A DNA stretch of 64,000 bases from Streptomyces spongiicola (GTDB lineage Bacteria > Actinomycetota > Actinomycetes > Streptomycetales > Streptomycetaceae): the NCBI RefSeq assembly GCF_003122365.1, contig NZ_CP029254.1, positions 1,116,001-1,180,000 of the forward strand, given 5' to 3'. Of this stretch, positions 25,522 through 34,099 are shown piece after piece. Below the pieces are notes generated by a model. It saw only the letters and a list, made by a program, of their open reading frames with translations, did no database searches and was not told the origin of the DNA. The position numbers and the translations under genes are program-made. The stretch's first letter is position 1; each line of letters opens with the position of its first letter.

Positions 25522-26198
25522 CCATCCGCGTGATCATCGTCGACGACCAGGCCATGGTGCGCGCGGGATTCGCCGCTCTGCTGGCCGCACAGGCGGACAT
25601 CGACGTCGTCGGCGAGGCCCCGGACGGCCGCCGGGGCGTCGAGGTCGCCCGCGCCGCGCTCCCCGACGTGGTCCTGATGGACGTGCGGATGCCTGAGCTG
25701 GACGGGCTCGCCGCGGCCCGCCGGATCCTGTCGCCGCCGCCGGGGGTGCGGCGGGTGCCGAAGGTGCTCATGCTGACCACCTTCGACGTGGACGACTACG
25801 TGTACGAGGCGCTGCGCGCGGGCGCGTCCGGGTTCCTGCTCAAGGACGCCCCACCGGCCGATCTGATCTCCGCGGTCCGTGTGGTGGCCGCCGGCGAGGC
25901 GCTGCTGGCACCTTCCGTGACCCGGCGGCTCATCGCCGAGTTCGCGGCCCAGCGCCCCGCGCTCCGCAAGGACGGCGTCTCGCTGCGGCTGGGCGGGCTC
26001 ACCCCGCGCGAGACGGAGGTCCTGGAGCTTATCGCCCGCGGGCTGTCCAACCAGGAGATCGCCGGCCGGCTCGTGCTCGCCGAGCAGACGGTCAAGACGC
26101 ACATCGGCCGGGTGCTGTCGAAGCTCGGACTGCGCGACCGCGCCCAGGCCGTGATCTTCGCCTACGAGTCGGGCCTGGTGGCACCGGGCGGCCGTTGA
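25518..26198 (+). CDS. NarL/LuxR-family response regulator
   Basis: The receiver domain has the acidic pair (IIVDDQ), the phosphorylated Asp in PDVVLMDVRMPELDG (about residue 54), the Thr switch in MLTTFDVDD and the Lys in LLKDAPP. The C-terminal LuxR helix-turn-helix is LTPRETEVLELIARGLSNQE and onward. Length is 226 residues. The start is TTG at 25518, overlapping the kinase stop (TTGA), with GGAAGGAA 5 nt upstream. It probably controls its own or adjacent genes; a dyad suited to a dimeric regulator lies at 26324-26354 ahead of the DUF1023/acyltransferase operon. Confidence 0.93.
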   Translation: MTIRVIIVDDQAMVRAGFAALLAAQADIDVVGEAPDGRRGVEVARAALPDVVLMDVRMPELDGLAAARRILSPPPGVRRVPKVLMLTTFDVDDYVYEALRAGASGFLLKDAPPADLISAVRVVAAGEALLAPSVTRRLIAEFAAQRPALRKDGVSLRLGGLTPRETEVLELIARGLSNQEIAGRLVLAEQTVKTHIGRVLSKLGLRDRAQAVIFAYESGLVAPGGR

Positions 26199-26323
26199 CC
26201 GCGGGGGCCCGCCCGGTGGGCGGCCCGGTGGGCGGCCCGCCCCCGCGCCGATCACCCGCGCCGATCCCCGGGGCCGATCCCCGGGGCCGCCTCTCGGTGG
26301 CCGTACGCGGCCGGTACACCCCC

Positions 26324-26354
26324 TACCCCGGTGCCATACCGCAGTACCGGGGTA
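26324..26354. promoter_or_regulatory. 9-bp dyad, candidate operator
   Basis: TACCCCGGT (26324-26332) and ACCGGGGTA (26346-26354) are perfect complements separated by 13 bp, so the half-site centres are 22 bp apart, about two helical turns. The site lies 95 bp before the DUF1023 gene and 126 bp after the response-regulator gene. The position and spacing fit a site for a dimeric LuxR-type regulator; which protein binds is inference. Confidence 0.55.
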
Positions 26355-26448
26355 GCACAACGGAGTTGGCTCCCCGGTGTGACGCTCCCCCGCCCTTCCC
26401 GTCCCTACCTTCCTCACCGTCGGCAGGACGGACGAGGAAGAGGGGATC

Positions 26449-27600
26449 ATGCGACGGTTCAGCAGGGCCGCGGTCACAGCGGCGGTCGCGGCGGTCGCGG
26501 CGGCCGTGGTCAACGGAACGGCGGGATGGGCCTCGGATACCGCCCGCAGACCCGTCACCGGACCGCCGCCGGGAACGCAGGAGTGGCGGTCGGACCGCTC
26601 ACCGGGACGCGCCCTGCCCGACCCCGGCAGCGCCTCACCGACTGAAGTAGCGGCGTTCTTCGCTGATCTGACGGAAACTCAGCGACAACGGCTCACCGCA
26701 CGGCACCCGTCCGTCGTCGGCAATCTGGACGGAGCCCCGGTCGCCCTGCGCTACCGGGCCAACGCCCTCGCGCTGGGAGTGCCGGGAGTACCGGGAGTAC
26801 CGGGATCCGGTACGGAGAGCCGGCAGATCCTCGTGTACGACCCGCGCGGCCGCGGCCGGATCGCCGAGGTCTTCGGGGACCTCGCCCGCGCCCGCCGCGT
26901 CGCCGTCGTCGTCCCGGGCTCGGACATCGACGCCGGGACCTTCGACCGTACCCGCGAGACGGCCCGGTCGCTGTACGAGGCGGCGAACGGTCCCGGCGAC
27001 GGGGGCGCCGCCCGGCGCGGCCGGGCGGGTGGCGGCGCGCGGAGCGGCACCGGGGACGACCGGGCCGAGGACGGCCCGAGGAGCGACCCCACCGGGAACG
27101 ACCCCGCCGTGACCGTCGCCGTGATCGCCTGGGCCGGCTACACCACTCCCGTCGGGGTGGGCCTCGACGCGGCCACCGGAGACCTGGCCGAGGACGGGGC
27201 CGAACGACTGGCCAGGTTCACCCGCGGCGTCGCCGCGACCGGCGCGGCCCGACCCGCCCTCTTCTGCCACAGCTACGGGTCCGTCGTCTGCGGCCTCGCC
27301 GCGGAACGCGCCGGCGCCACGGACATCGTCGCGCTCGGCTCGCCCGGGATGCGCGCGGACACCGTCGCCGACCTGCGCACCGGGGCACGTGTCTGGGCCG
27401 CCAAGGCCCCGTCCGACTGGATCTCCAGAGTCCCCAACGTCGAGTTCGCCGGACTCGGCCACGGAACCGACCCCACCGCACCGGAGTTCGGCGCCCGGCG
27501 GGTACCGGCCGGCGACACCGCCGGCCACGACGGCTACTTCGCGCCCGGCACCTCGTCGCTGCGTGCGTTCGCCTCGATCGCCCGGGGGGAGGCCCGATGA
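26449..27600 (+). CDS. DUF1023 alpha/beta-hydrolase, secreted or anchored (copy 2)
   Basis: This 383-residue protein is a paralogue of 21556-22776. It has a signal peptide (about 1-29), then TEVAAFFADLTETQRQRL, VVGNLDGAPVALRYRAN, the elbow CHSYGSVVCGLAAE, SPGM, SDWISRVPNVEFAGLGHG and GHDGYF. Two inserts are low complexity: a Gly-Val-Pro triplet repeat (about 104-113) and a Gly/Asp/Arg-rich loop (about 183-222) absent from copy 1. The ATG at 26449 follows GAAGAGG. Its stop overlaps the start of the acyltransferase gene (ATGA), so the two are coupled. The substrate is unknown. Confidence 0.87.
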   Translation: MRRFSRAAVTAAVAAVAAAVVNGTAGWASDTARRPVTGPPPGTQEWRSDRSPGRALPDPGSASPTEVAAFFADLTETQRQRLTARHPSVVGNLDGAPVALRYRANALALGVPGVPGVPGSGTESRQILVYDPRGRGRIAEVFGDLARARRVAVVVPGSDIDAGTFDRTRETARSLYEAANGPGDGGAARRGRAGGGARSGTGDDRAEDGPRSDPTGNDPAVTVAVIAWAGYTTPVGVGLDAATGDLAEDGAERLARFTRGVAATGAARPALFCHSYGSVVCGLAAERAGATDIVALGSPGMRADTVADLRTGARVWAAKAPSDWISRVPNVEFAGLGHGTDPTAPEFGARRVPAGDTAGHDGYFAPGTSSLRAFASIARGEAR

Positions 27601-28799
27601 GCACGCTCGCCCCTCTCGTCGCGAGGATCGACGCCTCGACCCCTCCCCACCGCGACCGCGCGATCGACGGGCTGCGCGCGCTCGCCCTGGCCGCCGTGCC
27701 GATCGGGCACTGGCTGCTCGGGGGCTTCACCCTCGACGCGGACGGTGCGATCCGCAACGCGAGCCCGCTGTCGGCCTTCGGCGCGTTGGCACCCGTCAGC
27801 TGGGTACTGCAGATGCTGGGGATCTTCTTCCTGGTGGGCGGCCGCGCCTCGGCGCTCTCCCACCGGCGCCGGACGGCCGGTACCGCCGCATGGCTGAGGG
27901 GCCGGGTGGCGCGGCTCGGACGCCCCGTGCTGGGCGTGACCGCCGTGTGGGCGGTGCTGATCGCGGTACTGGCGGCGGCGGGGGTGCCGGAGGACACCCT
28001 GCGGACCGCGGCGACGCTCGTCGTGCAGCCGCTGTGGTTCGTGGGCGTGTACGCGGCCGTCACCGCCCTCACGCCGCTCTGCGTACGGGCCGCCCGGCGC
28101 CTCGGCGGCTGGGCGGCCGCACCGCTGCTGCTGTGCGTCGCGACCGTCGACCTGCTGCGGTACGGGCCCTACGCGGACGCCGTGCCGTCCTGGCTGAGCG
28201 TGCTGAACATCCTTCCCGGCTGGCTGTTCGCCTACCAACTCGGCGTTTCCTGGGGCGAGAAGCGCATCGGCCGGGGTGGCGCTGTGCTGCTGGCGGCCGG
28301 CGGTGCCGTGCTGTTCGCCGTGCTGGTGGCCGTCTTCCACTACCCGGCGTCGATGGTCGGCGTTCCCGGCGAGGCCCGCACCAACTCCCACCCTCCGTCC
28401 CTGCTGGTCCTCGCACTCGCCTCGGCGCAGAGCGGCGCGGCGATCCTTCTTGCCGGGCGCCTTGCCCGGCTGCTGGCCCGGCCCGCGCTGTGGGCGCCGG
28501 TCGTGGTCGTCAACCTCTCGGCGATGACGGTCCTGTGCTGGCACCAGACGGCAATGCTGGCCGCGGCGGTACCGGCCTCGTACGCGGGTGCGGTCCCGGG
28601 ACTGACGACGGCACCCGAAACGCCGGGCTGGGTGGCCGCGCGCATGGCGTGGCTGCCGGTGTTCGCCGTTCTGCTGGCCGTGATCGGCCGGTACGCGCGG
28701 GCCTTCGAGTCTCCCTGGCACGGCGTGAGCGCGGCCCGGCGCGCGACGGCCGGAGTCCTCGCACTGGGCTTCACGGCGTTCGCCCTGGGGCTGACATAG
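27597..28799 (+). CDS. Acyltransferase-3 family membrane protein
   Basis: A 400-residue protein with about ten membrane helices. It opens with the family signature RDRAIDGLRALALAAVPIGH, where the Arg and the His are the conserved pair of acyltransferase-3 (OafA-like) enzymes that acylate sugars or other extracytoplasmic acceptors. IFFLVGGRASALS is the second conserved block. It is coupled to the DUF1023 hydrolase by a 4-bp overlap, suggesting that the two act on the same surface molecule, one adding and one removing acyl groups; that is inference. Confidence 0.87.
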   Translation: MSTLAPLVARIDASTPPHRDRAIDGLRALALAAVPIGHWLLGGFTLDADGAIRNASPLSAFGALAPVSWVLQMLGIFFLVGGRASALSHRRRTAGTAAWLRGRVARLGRPVLGVTAVWAVLIAVLAAAGVPEDTLRTAATLVVQPLWFVGVYAAVTALTPLCVRAARRLGGWAAAPLLLCVATVDLLRYGPYADAVPSWLSVLNILPGWLFAYQLGVSWGEKRIGRGGAVLLAAGGAVLFAVLVAVFHYPASMVGVPGEARTNSHPPSLLVLALASAQSGAAILLAGRLARLLARPALWAPVVVVNLSAMTVLCWHQTAMLAAAVPASYAGAVPGLTTAPETPGWVAARMAWLPVFAVLLAVIGRYARAFESPWHGVSAARRATAGVLALGFTAFALGLT

Positions 28800-28880
28800 C
28801 CGCTTCCGTACGCGGTCGGCGGCGGCCCCGGGCCCCGGGGCCGCCGCGCGTGGTCCGGCGCCGCCCGTGGTCCGGCGCCG

Positions 28881-29152
28881 CTCCCATCGCGCCCCAGACG
28901 ATTCCGTAGCGGGCGTGCGAGAGGCAGCCGAGCGGGCCCTTCAGTCCCGTCACCCCCGGCAGGACGGCGTCATGCGGCAACCGCACGTCGTCCAGGACGA
29001 GTTCGCTGGTGACGGAGGCCCGCAGCGACCACTTGTGCCGGATCTCGGGGGCCGAGAAACCGGGTGTGCCGGTGGGGACGGCGAAGCCGCGGATGCCGTC
29101 GTCGGTCCGGGCCCAGACGACGGCGACACCGGCGACGGAGCCGTTGGTGATG
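28881..29152 (-). pseudogene. Acyl-CoA dehydrogenase (glutaryl-CoA dehydrogenase-like), internal fragment
   Basis: The minus strand encodes about 90 residues that fit the middle of a glutaryl-CoA dehydrogenase-type flavoenzyme: ITNGSVAGVAVVWARTDDG, RGFAVPTGTPGFSAPEI, SLRASVTSELVLDDVRLP and GPLGCLSHARYGIVWGAMG. Both ends are missing; the N-terminal third and the C-terminal helical domain, with the catalytic Glu, are absent. The right edge abuts unrelated plus-strand sequence at about 29153. It is a truncated relic at the border of the tRNA-Lys island. Confidence 0.85.
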
Positions 29153-29387
29153 CAGGCCGCCCTCTACCGCGCCTGCGGCATCAAACCGCCGCCACGGATC
29201 ACCGCCGCAGACCCGGCCTGACCAGCCACAACGTGCCCACGTGGGCACACGCCCGCACGGGCGCCATCCCGACGTTTCCGCAGCTCAATCTCTGTTTTCG
29301 ACTCATCCGCATGCCTACCAACTGCGGAACTCAGGCGAGGAAACAACCAGGTTTCACCCTGCCGAAAAGCACCGCAAGATTGCTGTC
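29153..29387. other. Junction DNA, no complete gene
   Basis: A short plus-strand frame ending in TGA at about 29222 reads LYRACGIKPPPRITAADPA and could be the C-terminus of a lost gene, but I do not recognise it. The remainder to 29387 is of lower G+C content than neighbouring chromosomal genes and presumably holds the promoter of the PIN-like gene. Confidence 0.4.
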
Positions 29388-30617
29388 GTGGAAAACGAGA
29401 GCAGGCTGTCCATAACGCTGATCACGATGGACCGCGCGGCGTCGTGCACGGTCTTCACCCGCTCGGATGGGAAGGAGGCCCGGCTTCCGCTGGACCCCTC
29501 CCCGTTCGAGGACACGAGCGTCGTGGCCAGACTGGACTTCAGCCCGGCTTTCGGGGCCCTCCTCGCTACCACCCTGACGGGCGACCAGATTCTCTTCGAG
29601 ATGCCGCTGGAAGGGGCCGGTGATCAGCTGGCAGGACGGCTCGTCGTGTACCTCGACCAGAACCAGTGGAGCACGCTGAGCAACGCCTGCCACGACGAGC
29701 AGAAGAGCAGCGGGGAGAACCAGGCTGCTGGCCGAAAGCTCATGGAATGGGTTGAGCAACGCCGGATTGTCCTGCCTGCTTCTGCCGGCCACTACTACGA
29801 GACCGGCAAGCGGTTCAGCACGGACAAGCGCTACAACCTTGGGCTCACGGTCTTGCAGTACAGCCGGGGATGGCAGATGCGCGACCCCTTGCAGGTCCGG
29901 CGGAACGAGCTTCACGATGCCTTCTGCCACCGACTAGACCGACCCCGCAACGTACGCTCCGCTCCGGTCTTCACCCTCGACCCGGACGCCCTCTATTCGC
30001 CCACCCGGTGGACTGGCTCCGAGCTGCCGCGGACGTTGCCGAGCCAGTTGGCATTCCAGACCAAGGCATTGATCGCTGCCGCCTCTTCCATCGACACCAT
30101 GCTCGACACCGAGCGGGTCGAGGAGGGGCCGGGCACCGGCTGGACGGCGGCGAGCCAACGGTTCAGTGACTGGCTGGACAAGCTGGATCAGGACTCGCAG
30201 CAGAAGCGGAGGGCCATCGACATCCAAATCGTGAAGGATCTGCAGCAGGACCTTGCTGAGGAGGCGGCTGCGGCGGGGGTTTCGACAGAGCTGTTCCGGC
30301 AATGGGGCTTCAAGGGACTGGTGCGCGCCATCGGCGGGTCCCCGGCCGTCGGCCTCTTCCGGGAGATGCTCCACAGTCGGCACCTCAACAAGGGCACGAC
30401 GTGGCGACCCAATGACCTGACGGACATGATCTACCTGTCCTGCGCAGCCGGGTACGCGGACTTCGTCGTCTGTGAGAAGCACATGCGCGATCCGTTGCAG
30501 CACGGCCTGAAGCGCATGGGGCGTTCGGCACAGGTCTACCGCCGGCTTGCCGACGCTGTAGCGGCCATCGAGGAGACTCTGGAAGCACCTTCCGTGCCCG
30601 TCGGCCCCGCGCAGTAG
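29388..30617 (+). CDS. PIN-like domain protein of a tRNA-associated island, function unknown
   Basis: I do not recognise the whole protein. Its core begins with VVYLDQNQWSTLS, the acidic first strand of a PIN-like nuclease fold (Asp followed by Asn). It ends with NDLTDMIYLSCAAGYADFVVCEKHM, matching the C-terminal Asp-rich strand and helix of that fold. The region between (about 250 residues) is a long helical insertion. An N-terminal beta-rich extension of about 85 residues precedes the core. Codon choice is more relaxed and G+C lower than neighbours, which points to transfer. The start is uncertain: GTG 29388 yields 409 residues, and the frame is open upstream. Confidence 0.65.
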   Translation: MENESRLSITLITMDRAASCTVFTRSDGKEARLPLDPSPFEDTSVVARLDFSPAFGALLATTLTGDQILFEMPLEGAGDQLAGRLVVYLDQNQWSTLSNACHDEQKSSGENQAAGRKLMEWVEQRRIVLPASAGHYYETGKRFSTDKRYNLGLTVLQYSRGWQMRDPLQVRRNELHDAFCHRLDRPRNVRSAPVFTLDPDALYSPTRWTGSELPRTLPSQLAFQTKALIAAASSIDTMLDTERVEEGPGTGWTAASQRFSDWLDKLDQDSQQKRRAIDIQIVKDLQQDLAEEAAAAGVSTELFRQWGFKGLVRAIGGSPAVGLFREMLHSRHLNKGTTWRPNDLTDMIYLSCAAGYADFVVCEKHMRDPLQHGLKRMGRSAQVYRRLADAVAAIEETLEAPSVPVGPAQ

Positions 30618-30681
30618 CGCTGGATGGGGCTCTGTCTCGGACCGTCCGCTCACGCATCGCTCACGCACGAGGCCGGGAACG

Positions 30682-30723
30682 ACGGAGCGCCCCGACCGGC
30701 TGAGACCGATCGGGGCGCTCCGT
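30682..30723. terminator. Bidirectional hairpin terminator
   Basis: Perfect 14-bp arms (ACGGAGCGCCCCGA at 30682-30695, complement at 30710-30723) flank a 14-nt loop. It lies between the convergent PIN-like gene and tRNA-Lys, so it may end both transcripts. Confidence 0.85.
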
Positions 30724-30759
30724 AGCAGGTCAGAGAGGGTATCCCCTCCCTGCCAGCGG

Positions 30760-30832
30760 TAGGCCGTGTGGGACTCGAACCCACAACCAACGGATTAAAA
30801 GTCCGCTGCTCTGCCAATTGAGCTAACGGCCC
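30760..30832 (-). tRNA. tRNA-Lys (anticodon TTT)
   Basis: On the minus strand the acceptor GGGCCGT pairs with ACGGCCT (first pair G-U). The D arm, the anticodon stem CGGAC/GTCCG-type with TTT in the loop, and the T arm GGGTTCGAGTCCC are present. It is 73 nt and CCA is not encoded. A PIN-like gene and broken chromosomal genes lie downstream of its 3' end, so it may have been the attachment site of an element. Confidence 0.95.
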
Positions 30833-31261
30833 TCGGCGAGCCATCCCCGAGCATAGCCGTACGGCGGCGGGCATCCGATCGGGTACCCCTCTCCGGCCGT
30901 CGCCGCAGACGGAAAGCGCGGTCCTGCCGGGCATGCGCGCACCCGTCGGAGCGATACGGGGAACGGATGTGCGCCGGAAGGCGCGGGGGTTCGCAGATGT
31001 GTTCCGGACACGGTGCGCCGGAGGCTCCGAGGCGTACGCAGGTCCGTGCCGGGCGCGGTCGCCGAAGTCGGGACGCCCGATGCGAGCGTGCCTTCTCCCG
31101 GCGGAGGACCCGTGGGGCGCGGTGCCGAGCGGCGCGCCGCCGCACGGACGGTGGCCTCCGGCGCCCGGCCCCGTTGCCCAGCACCCGGCAACGGGGCAGG
31201 GCCCGTGCCCCTGGTGGGGGACACGGGCCCTGCTCGGCGCGTCGGGTGTCAGGCTCAGGCG

Positions 31262-33487
31262 TCAGCCGTTGCGCTTCCAGCGCGGCTTGTCGTCGCGGCG
31301 GCCGCCGCCGAAGGAGCCGGAGCCCGAACCGCGGTGGTCGTCGCGGCGACCGTACGGGCGGTCGTGGCCACCGGAGCGGAAGCCTCCGGAGGGGCGGTCG
31401 TCGCGGCGGTCGCGGTTGAACGGACGGTCGTGGCCGCCCCGGTGCTCCCGGCGCTCGAAGGAACGGCCGCCACGGTCGTCACGACGGAAACCACCGCGCT
31501 CACCATCACGACGCTCGTCCCGGCGGAAACCACCACGCTCACCGCCACGCTCACCGTCACGACGCTCGAACGAACGCCCACCGCGGTCGCTGTCCCTGCG
31601 CTCGAACGAACGGCCGCCACGGTCGTCACGACGGAAACCACCGCGCTCACCATCACGACGCTCGTCCCGGCGGAAACCACCACGCTCACCGCCACGCTCA
31701 CCGTCACGACGCTCGAACGAACGCCCACCGCGGTCGCTGTCCCTGCGCTCGAACGAACGGCCGCCACGGTCGTCACGACGGAAACCACCGCGCTCACCGT
31801 CACGACGCTCGTCCCGGCGGTCGCGGCGCTCGAAGTTGCCCCGCTCGTCACGGCGCTCACGGCGCTCGTACGAGGGCCGCTCGTCGCGGGACGCCTCGCG
31901 GTCCTCCCGCACGCCCGCCGCACGCGGCTCCGGCACGGACGCCCCGAAGTCCGCCGCCTCGGTGACGGCCGCCTCGGCCTCCGCCGTCTGCGCGGCCTCG
32001 GCGACCGCGGCCTCCGGGTCCTCGCCCCGCTCTCGCGCCGCCCGCGCGACGAGGCGGTCGGCCTCCTCGCGCAGTTCGGCGGCACGGCGCTGCAGGCGCT
32101 CCAGCTGCTTGGTGAGCTGGTCGACCTCGCGCTCGGCCTGCTTGGCGGCGTTGCTCGCGGAGTCCGCCTGGACCTCGGTCAGCGAGCGGGCGCCGGTGAT
32201 CTCGGCGACCTCCGGGTCGAACGCGCCCGCACCGCCGACGATGTGGCGCGAGGCGTCGACGCCCGCGTCCTCCATCAGCCGGAAGATCTGGCGGCGCTGG
32301 TGCGGGAGCGCCAGCGAGACGACGGTGCCGGACCGGCCGGCGCGGGCGGTACGGCCCGAGCGGTGCAGGTAGTCCTTGTGGTCACCGGCCGGGTCCACGT
32401 TCAGGACCAGGTCGATGCCGTCGACGTGGATACCGCGGGCGGCGACGTCGGTGGCGACCAGCACGTTCACATAGCCGTCCTTGAAGTCGGCGAGCGTGCG
32501 GGTACGGGCGCCCTGCGTCATGCCGCCGTGCAGCGCGTCGGCGCGCACTCCGGCGTCCCGCAGCTGCTCGGCGACGCGGTCCGCGCCGAGCTGGGTGCGG
32601 ACGAAGATGATGGTGCGGCCCTTGCGGGCGGCGATGGCGGCCGTGACCGGGGCCTTGTCCTTGGGCTTCACCACGAGGACGTGGTGGGTCATGGTGGTGA
32701 CGGCACCGGCCGACGGGTCGACCTCGTGCGTCACCGGGTCGACCAGGTAGCGCTTGACGAGGCTGTCGATCTCGTTCTCCAGCGTCGCGGAGAACAGCAG
32801 CCGCTGGCCGCCCTCGGGGATCTGGTCGAGCAGCTCGGTGACCTCGGGGAGGAAGCCCAGGTCGGCCATCTGGTCGGCCTCGTCGAGCACCGCGATCCGG
32901 ACGGACTCCAGGGAGCAGGCGCCGCGGTTGATGACGTCCCGCAGCCGGCCCGGGGTGGCGACCAGGATGTCGACGCCGCGCTCCAGGGCGTAGATCTGGT
33001 TGCCCATGGACGTACCGCCGCAGACGACCTTCATCTTGAGGCCGAGGACGTCGCCGTACGGCTGGAGCGCGTCGGCGACCTGCATCGCCAGCTCACGGGT
33101 CGGGGTGAGGATGACGCCGCGCGGCTTCTTCTTCTCGGTGTGGCCGCCGGCCAGGGTGGCGAGCAGCGGAAGGCCGAAGGAGAGGGTCTTGCCGGAACCG
33201 GTGCGACCGCGGCCGAGGATGTCCTTGCCGGCCAGGGCGTCCGGGATGGTCGCCGCCTGGATCGGGAACGGGACGGTGACACCGTTCTGGGCGAGCTTGC
33301 GGACGACGCCCTCGGGGAGGCCGAGGTCGCCGAAGGTCACCTCCGGCGCTCCGGGCGTCTCGACGGCCGCGGCGGCCTCGTCGGCGGCGTGGGTGCTTTC
33401 GGTGCTGCCGGCGTCCGCGGTCTCGACGATCTCGACGATCTCGTCGTTCCCGAGCAGGACGGCACGGTCAGAACTGGAAATGGACAT
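31262..33487 (-). CDS. DEAD-box RNA helicase with long RGG/charged-repeat tail
   Basis: A 741-residue RhlE/CsdA-like helicase. The core has the Q motif (FPIQAATIPDALAGKD), GRGRTGSGKT, PTRELA, DEAD, SAT, ATDVAARGI and HRSGRTARAG, all intact, over residues about 50-420. A coiled segment follows, then a 240-residue tail of Arg, Asp, Glu and Gly with FRRDDRGGRSFERRD-type units, including two identical 49-residue repeats. Such tails bind RNA and can promote condensate or ribosome association. The start ATG at 33487 has GGAAGG 13 nt upstream. It is likely involved in RNA unwinding during ribosome biogenesis or cold response. Confidence 0.95.
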   Translation of the reverse strand: MSISSSDRAVLLGNDEIVEIVETADAGSTESTHAADEAAAAVETPGAPEVTFGDLGLPEGVVRKLAQNGVTVPFPIQAATIPDALAGKDILGRGRTGSGKTLSFGLPLLATLAGGHTEKKKPRGVILTPTRELAMQVADALQPYGDVLGLKMKVVCGGTSMGNQIYALERGVDILVATPGRLRDVINRGACSLESVRIAVLDEADQMADLGFLPEVTELLDQIPEGGQRLLFSATLENEIDSLVKRYLVDPVTHEVDPSAGAVTTMTHHVLVVKPKDKAPVTAAIAARKGRTIIFVRTQLGADRVAEQLRDAGVRADALHGGMTQGARTRTLADFKDGYVNVLVATDVAARGIHVDGIDLVLNVDPAGDHKDYLHRSGRTARAGRSGTVVSLALPHQRRQIFRLMEDAGVDASRHIVGGAGAFDPEVAEITGARSLTEVQADSASNAAKQAEREVDQLTKQLERLQRRAAELREEADRLVARAARERGEDPEAAVAEAAQTAEAEAAVTEAADFGASVPEPRAAGVREDREASRDERPSYERRERRDERGNFERRDRRDERRDGERGGFRRDDRGGRSFERRDSDRGGRSFERRDGERGGERGGFRRDERRDGERGGFRRDDRGGRSFERRDSDRGGRSFERRDGERGGERGGFRRDERRDGERGGFRRDDRGGRSFERREHRGGHDRPFNRDRRDDRPSGGFRSGGHDRPYGRRDDHRGSGSGSFGGGRRDDKPRWKRNG
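31471..31764. repeat. Two identical 147-bp tandem repeats in the helicase tail
   Basis: 31471-31617 and 31618-31764 match base for base as far as I can check, and a third partial copy continues from 31765 to about 31820 with one early mismatch. The unit is 49 codons and itself contains smaller repeats (GRSFERRD twice, GERGGFRRD twice), so it grew by nested duplication. Exact identity at synonymous positions implies a recent event or ongoing gene conversion. Confidence 0.95.
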
Positions 33488-33708
33488 GCGAAATGCGAAA
33501 CCTTCCGGAGTCTCGGCACGCGCCCAAACTCCGTGATTCGCAATTCGACCGCCTCGATGCGGTCTGCCACGGCAAGGGAGAGTACGCGCCACACGCGGCG
33601 CGCTTCGGTGATGGCGCCGGGCAAATGGGATCAAACGATCTACCACCATACGCACCCTCCCCCGCCCAAGGCAAACCGCTTCGGTGCGTCGCTCGTCACA
33701 CCCCCGGC

Positions 33709-33798
33709 CCGCTCGCCGCACCGGCCCCGCTCGCCGCACCGGCCCTGTTCGCCGCACCGGCCCCGTTCGCCGCACCGGCCCCGTTCGCCGCGCCGGCG
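33709..33798. repeat. 18-bp tandem repeat (about 5 copies)
   Basis: The unit CGCTCGCCGCACCGGCCC is repeated about five times with single-base variants. It lies in the 612-bp spacer 33488-34099 between the helicase and lipoprotein genes. Further on, a 26-bp word beginning CCGGTCCAGCGGGAGCCGG occurs at about 33890 and again at about 33965. I see no gene in the spacer; the helicase promoter should lie at 33500-33660, where the sequence is less G+C-rich. Confidence 0.85.
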
Positions 33799-34099
33799 CC
33801 GCCGGACGCTCCACCGCTCCACGCGGGCGCTGCCCGGACCGCTCGGCGGGTCACGAGGTCGCGCCGCCGGGTCACCCATGCCGCCGGGCCGGTCCAGCGG
33901 GAGCCGGTCGGACCCAGACCGGCCGGACGCACACCGGTCGAACGCAGACGAGCCGAACGCAGTACCGGTCCAGCGGGAGCCGGTCGGACCGGTTCTGCCG
34001 GGCAGGGACCGGTCCGACGGGGTTCTGCCGGCAAGGGATCCGTCCGAGGGCCGCCGCCCGGCGGGCTCCGGCAGAAGACGGACCGTCAGAGGGCGGCCG

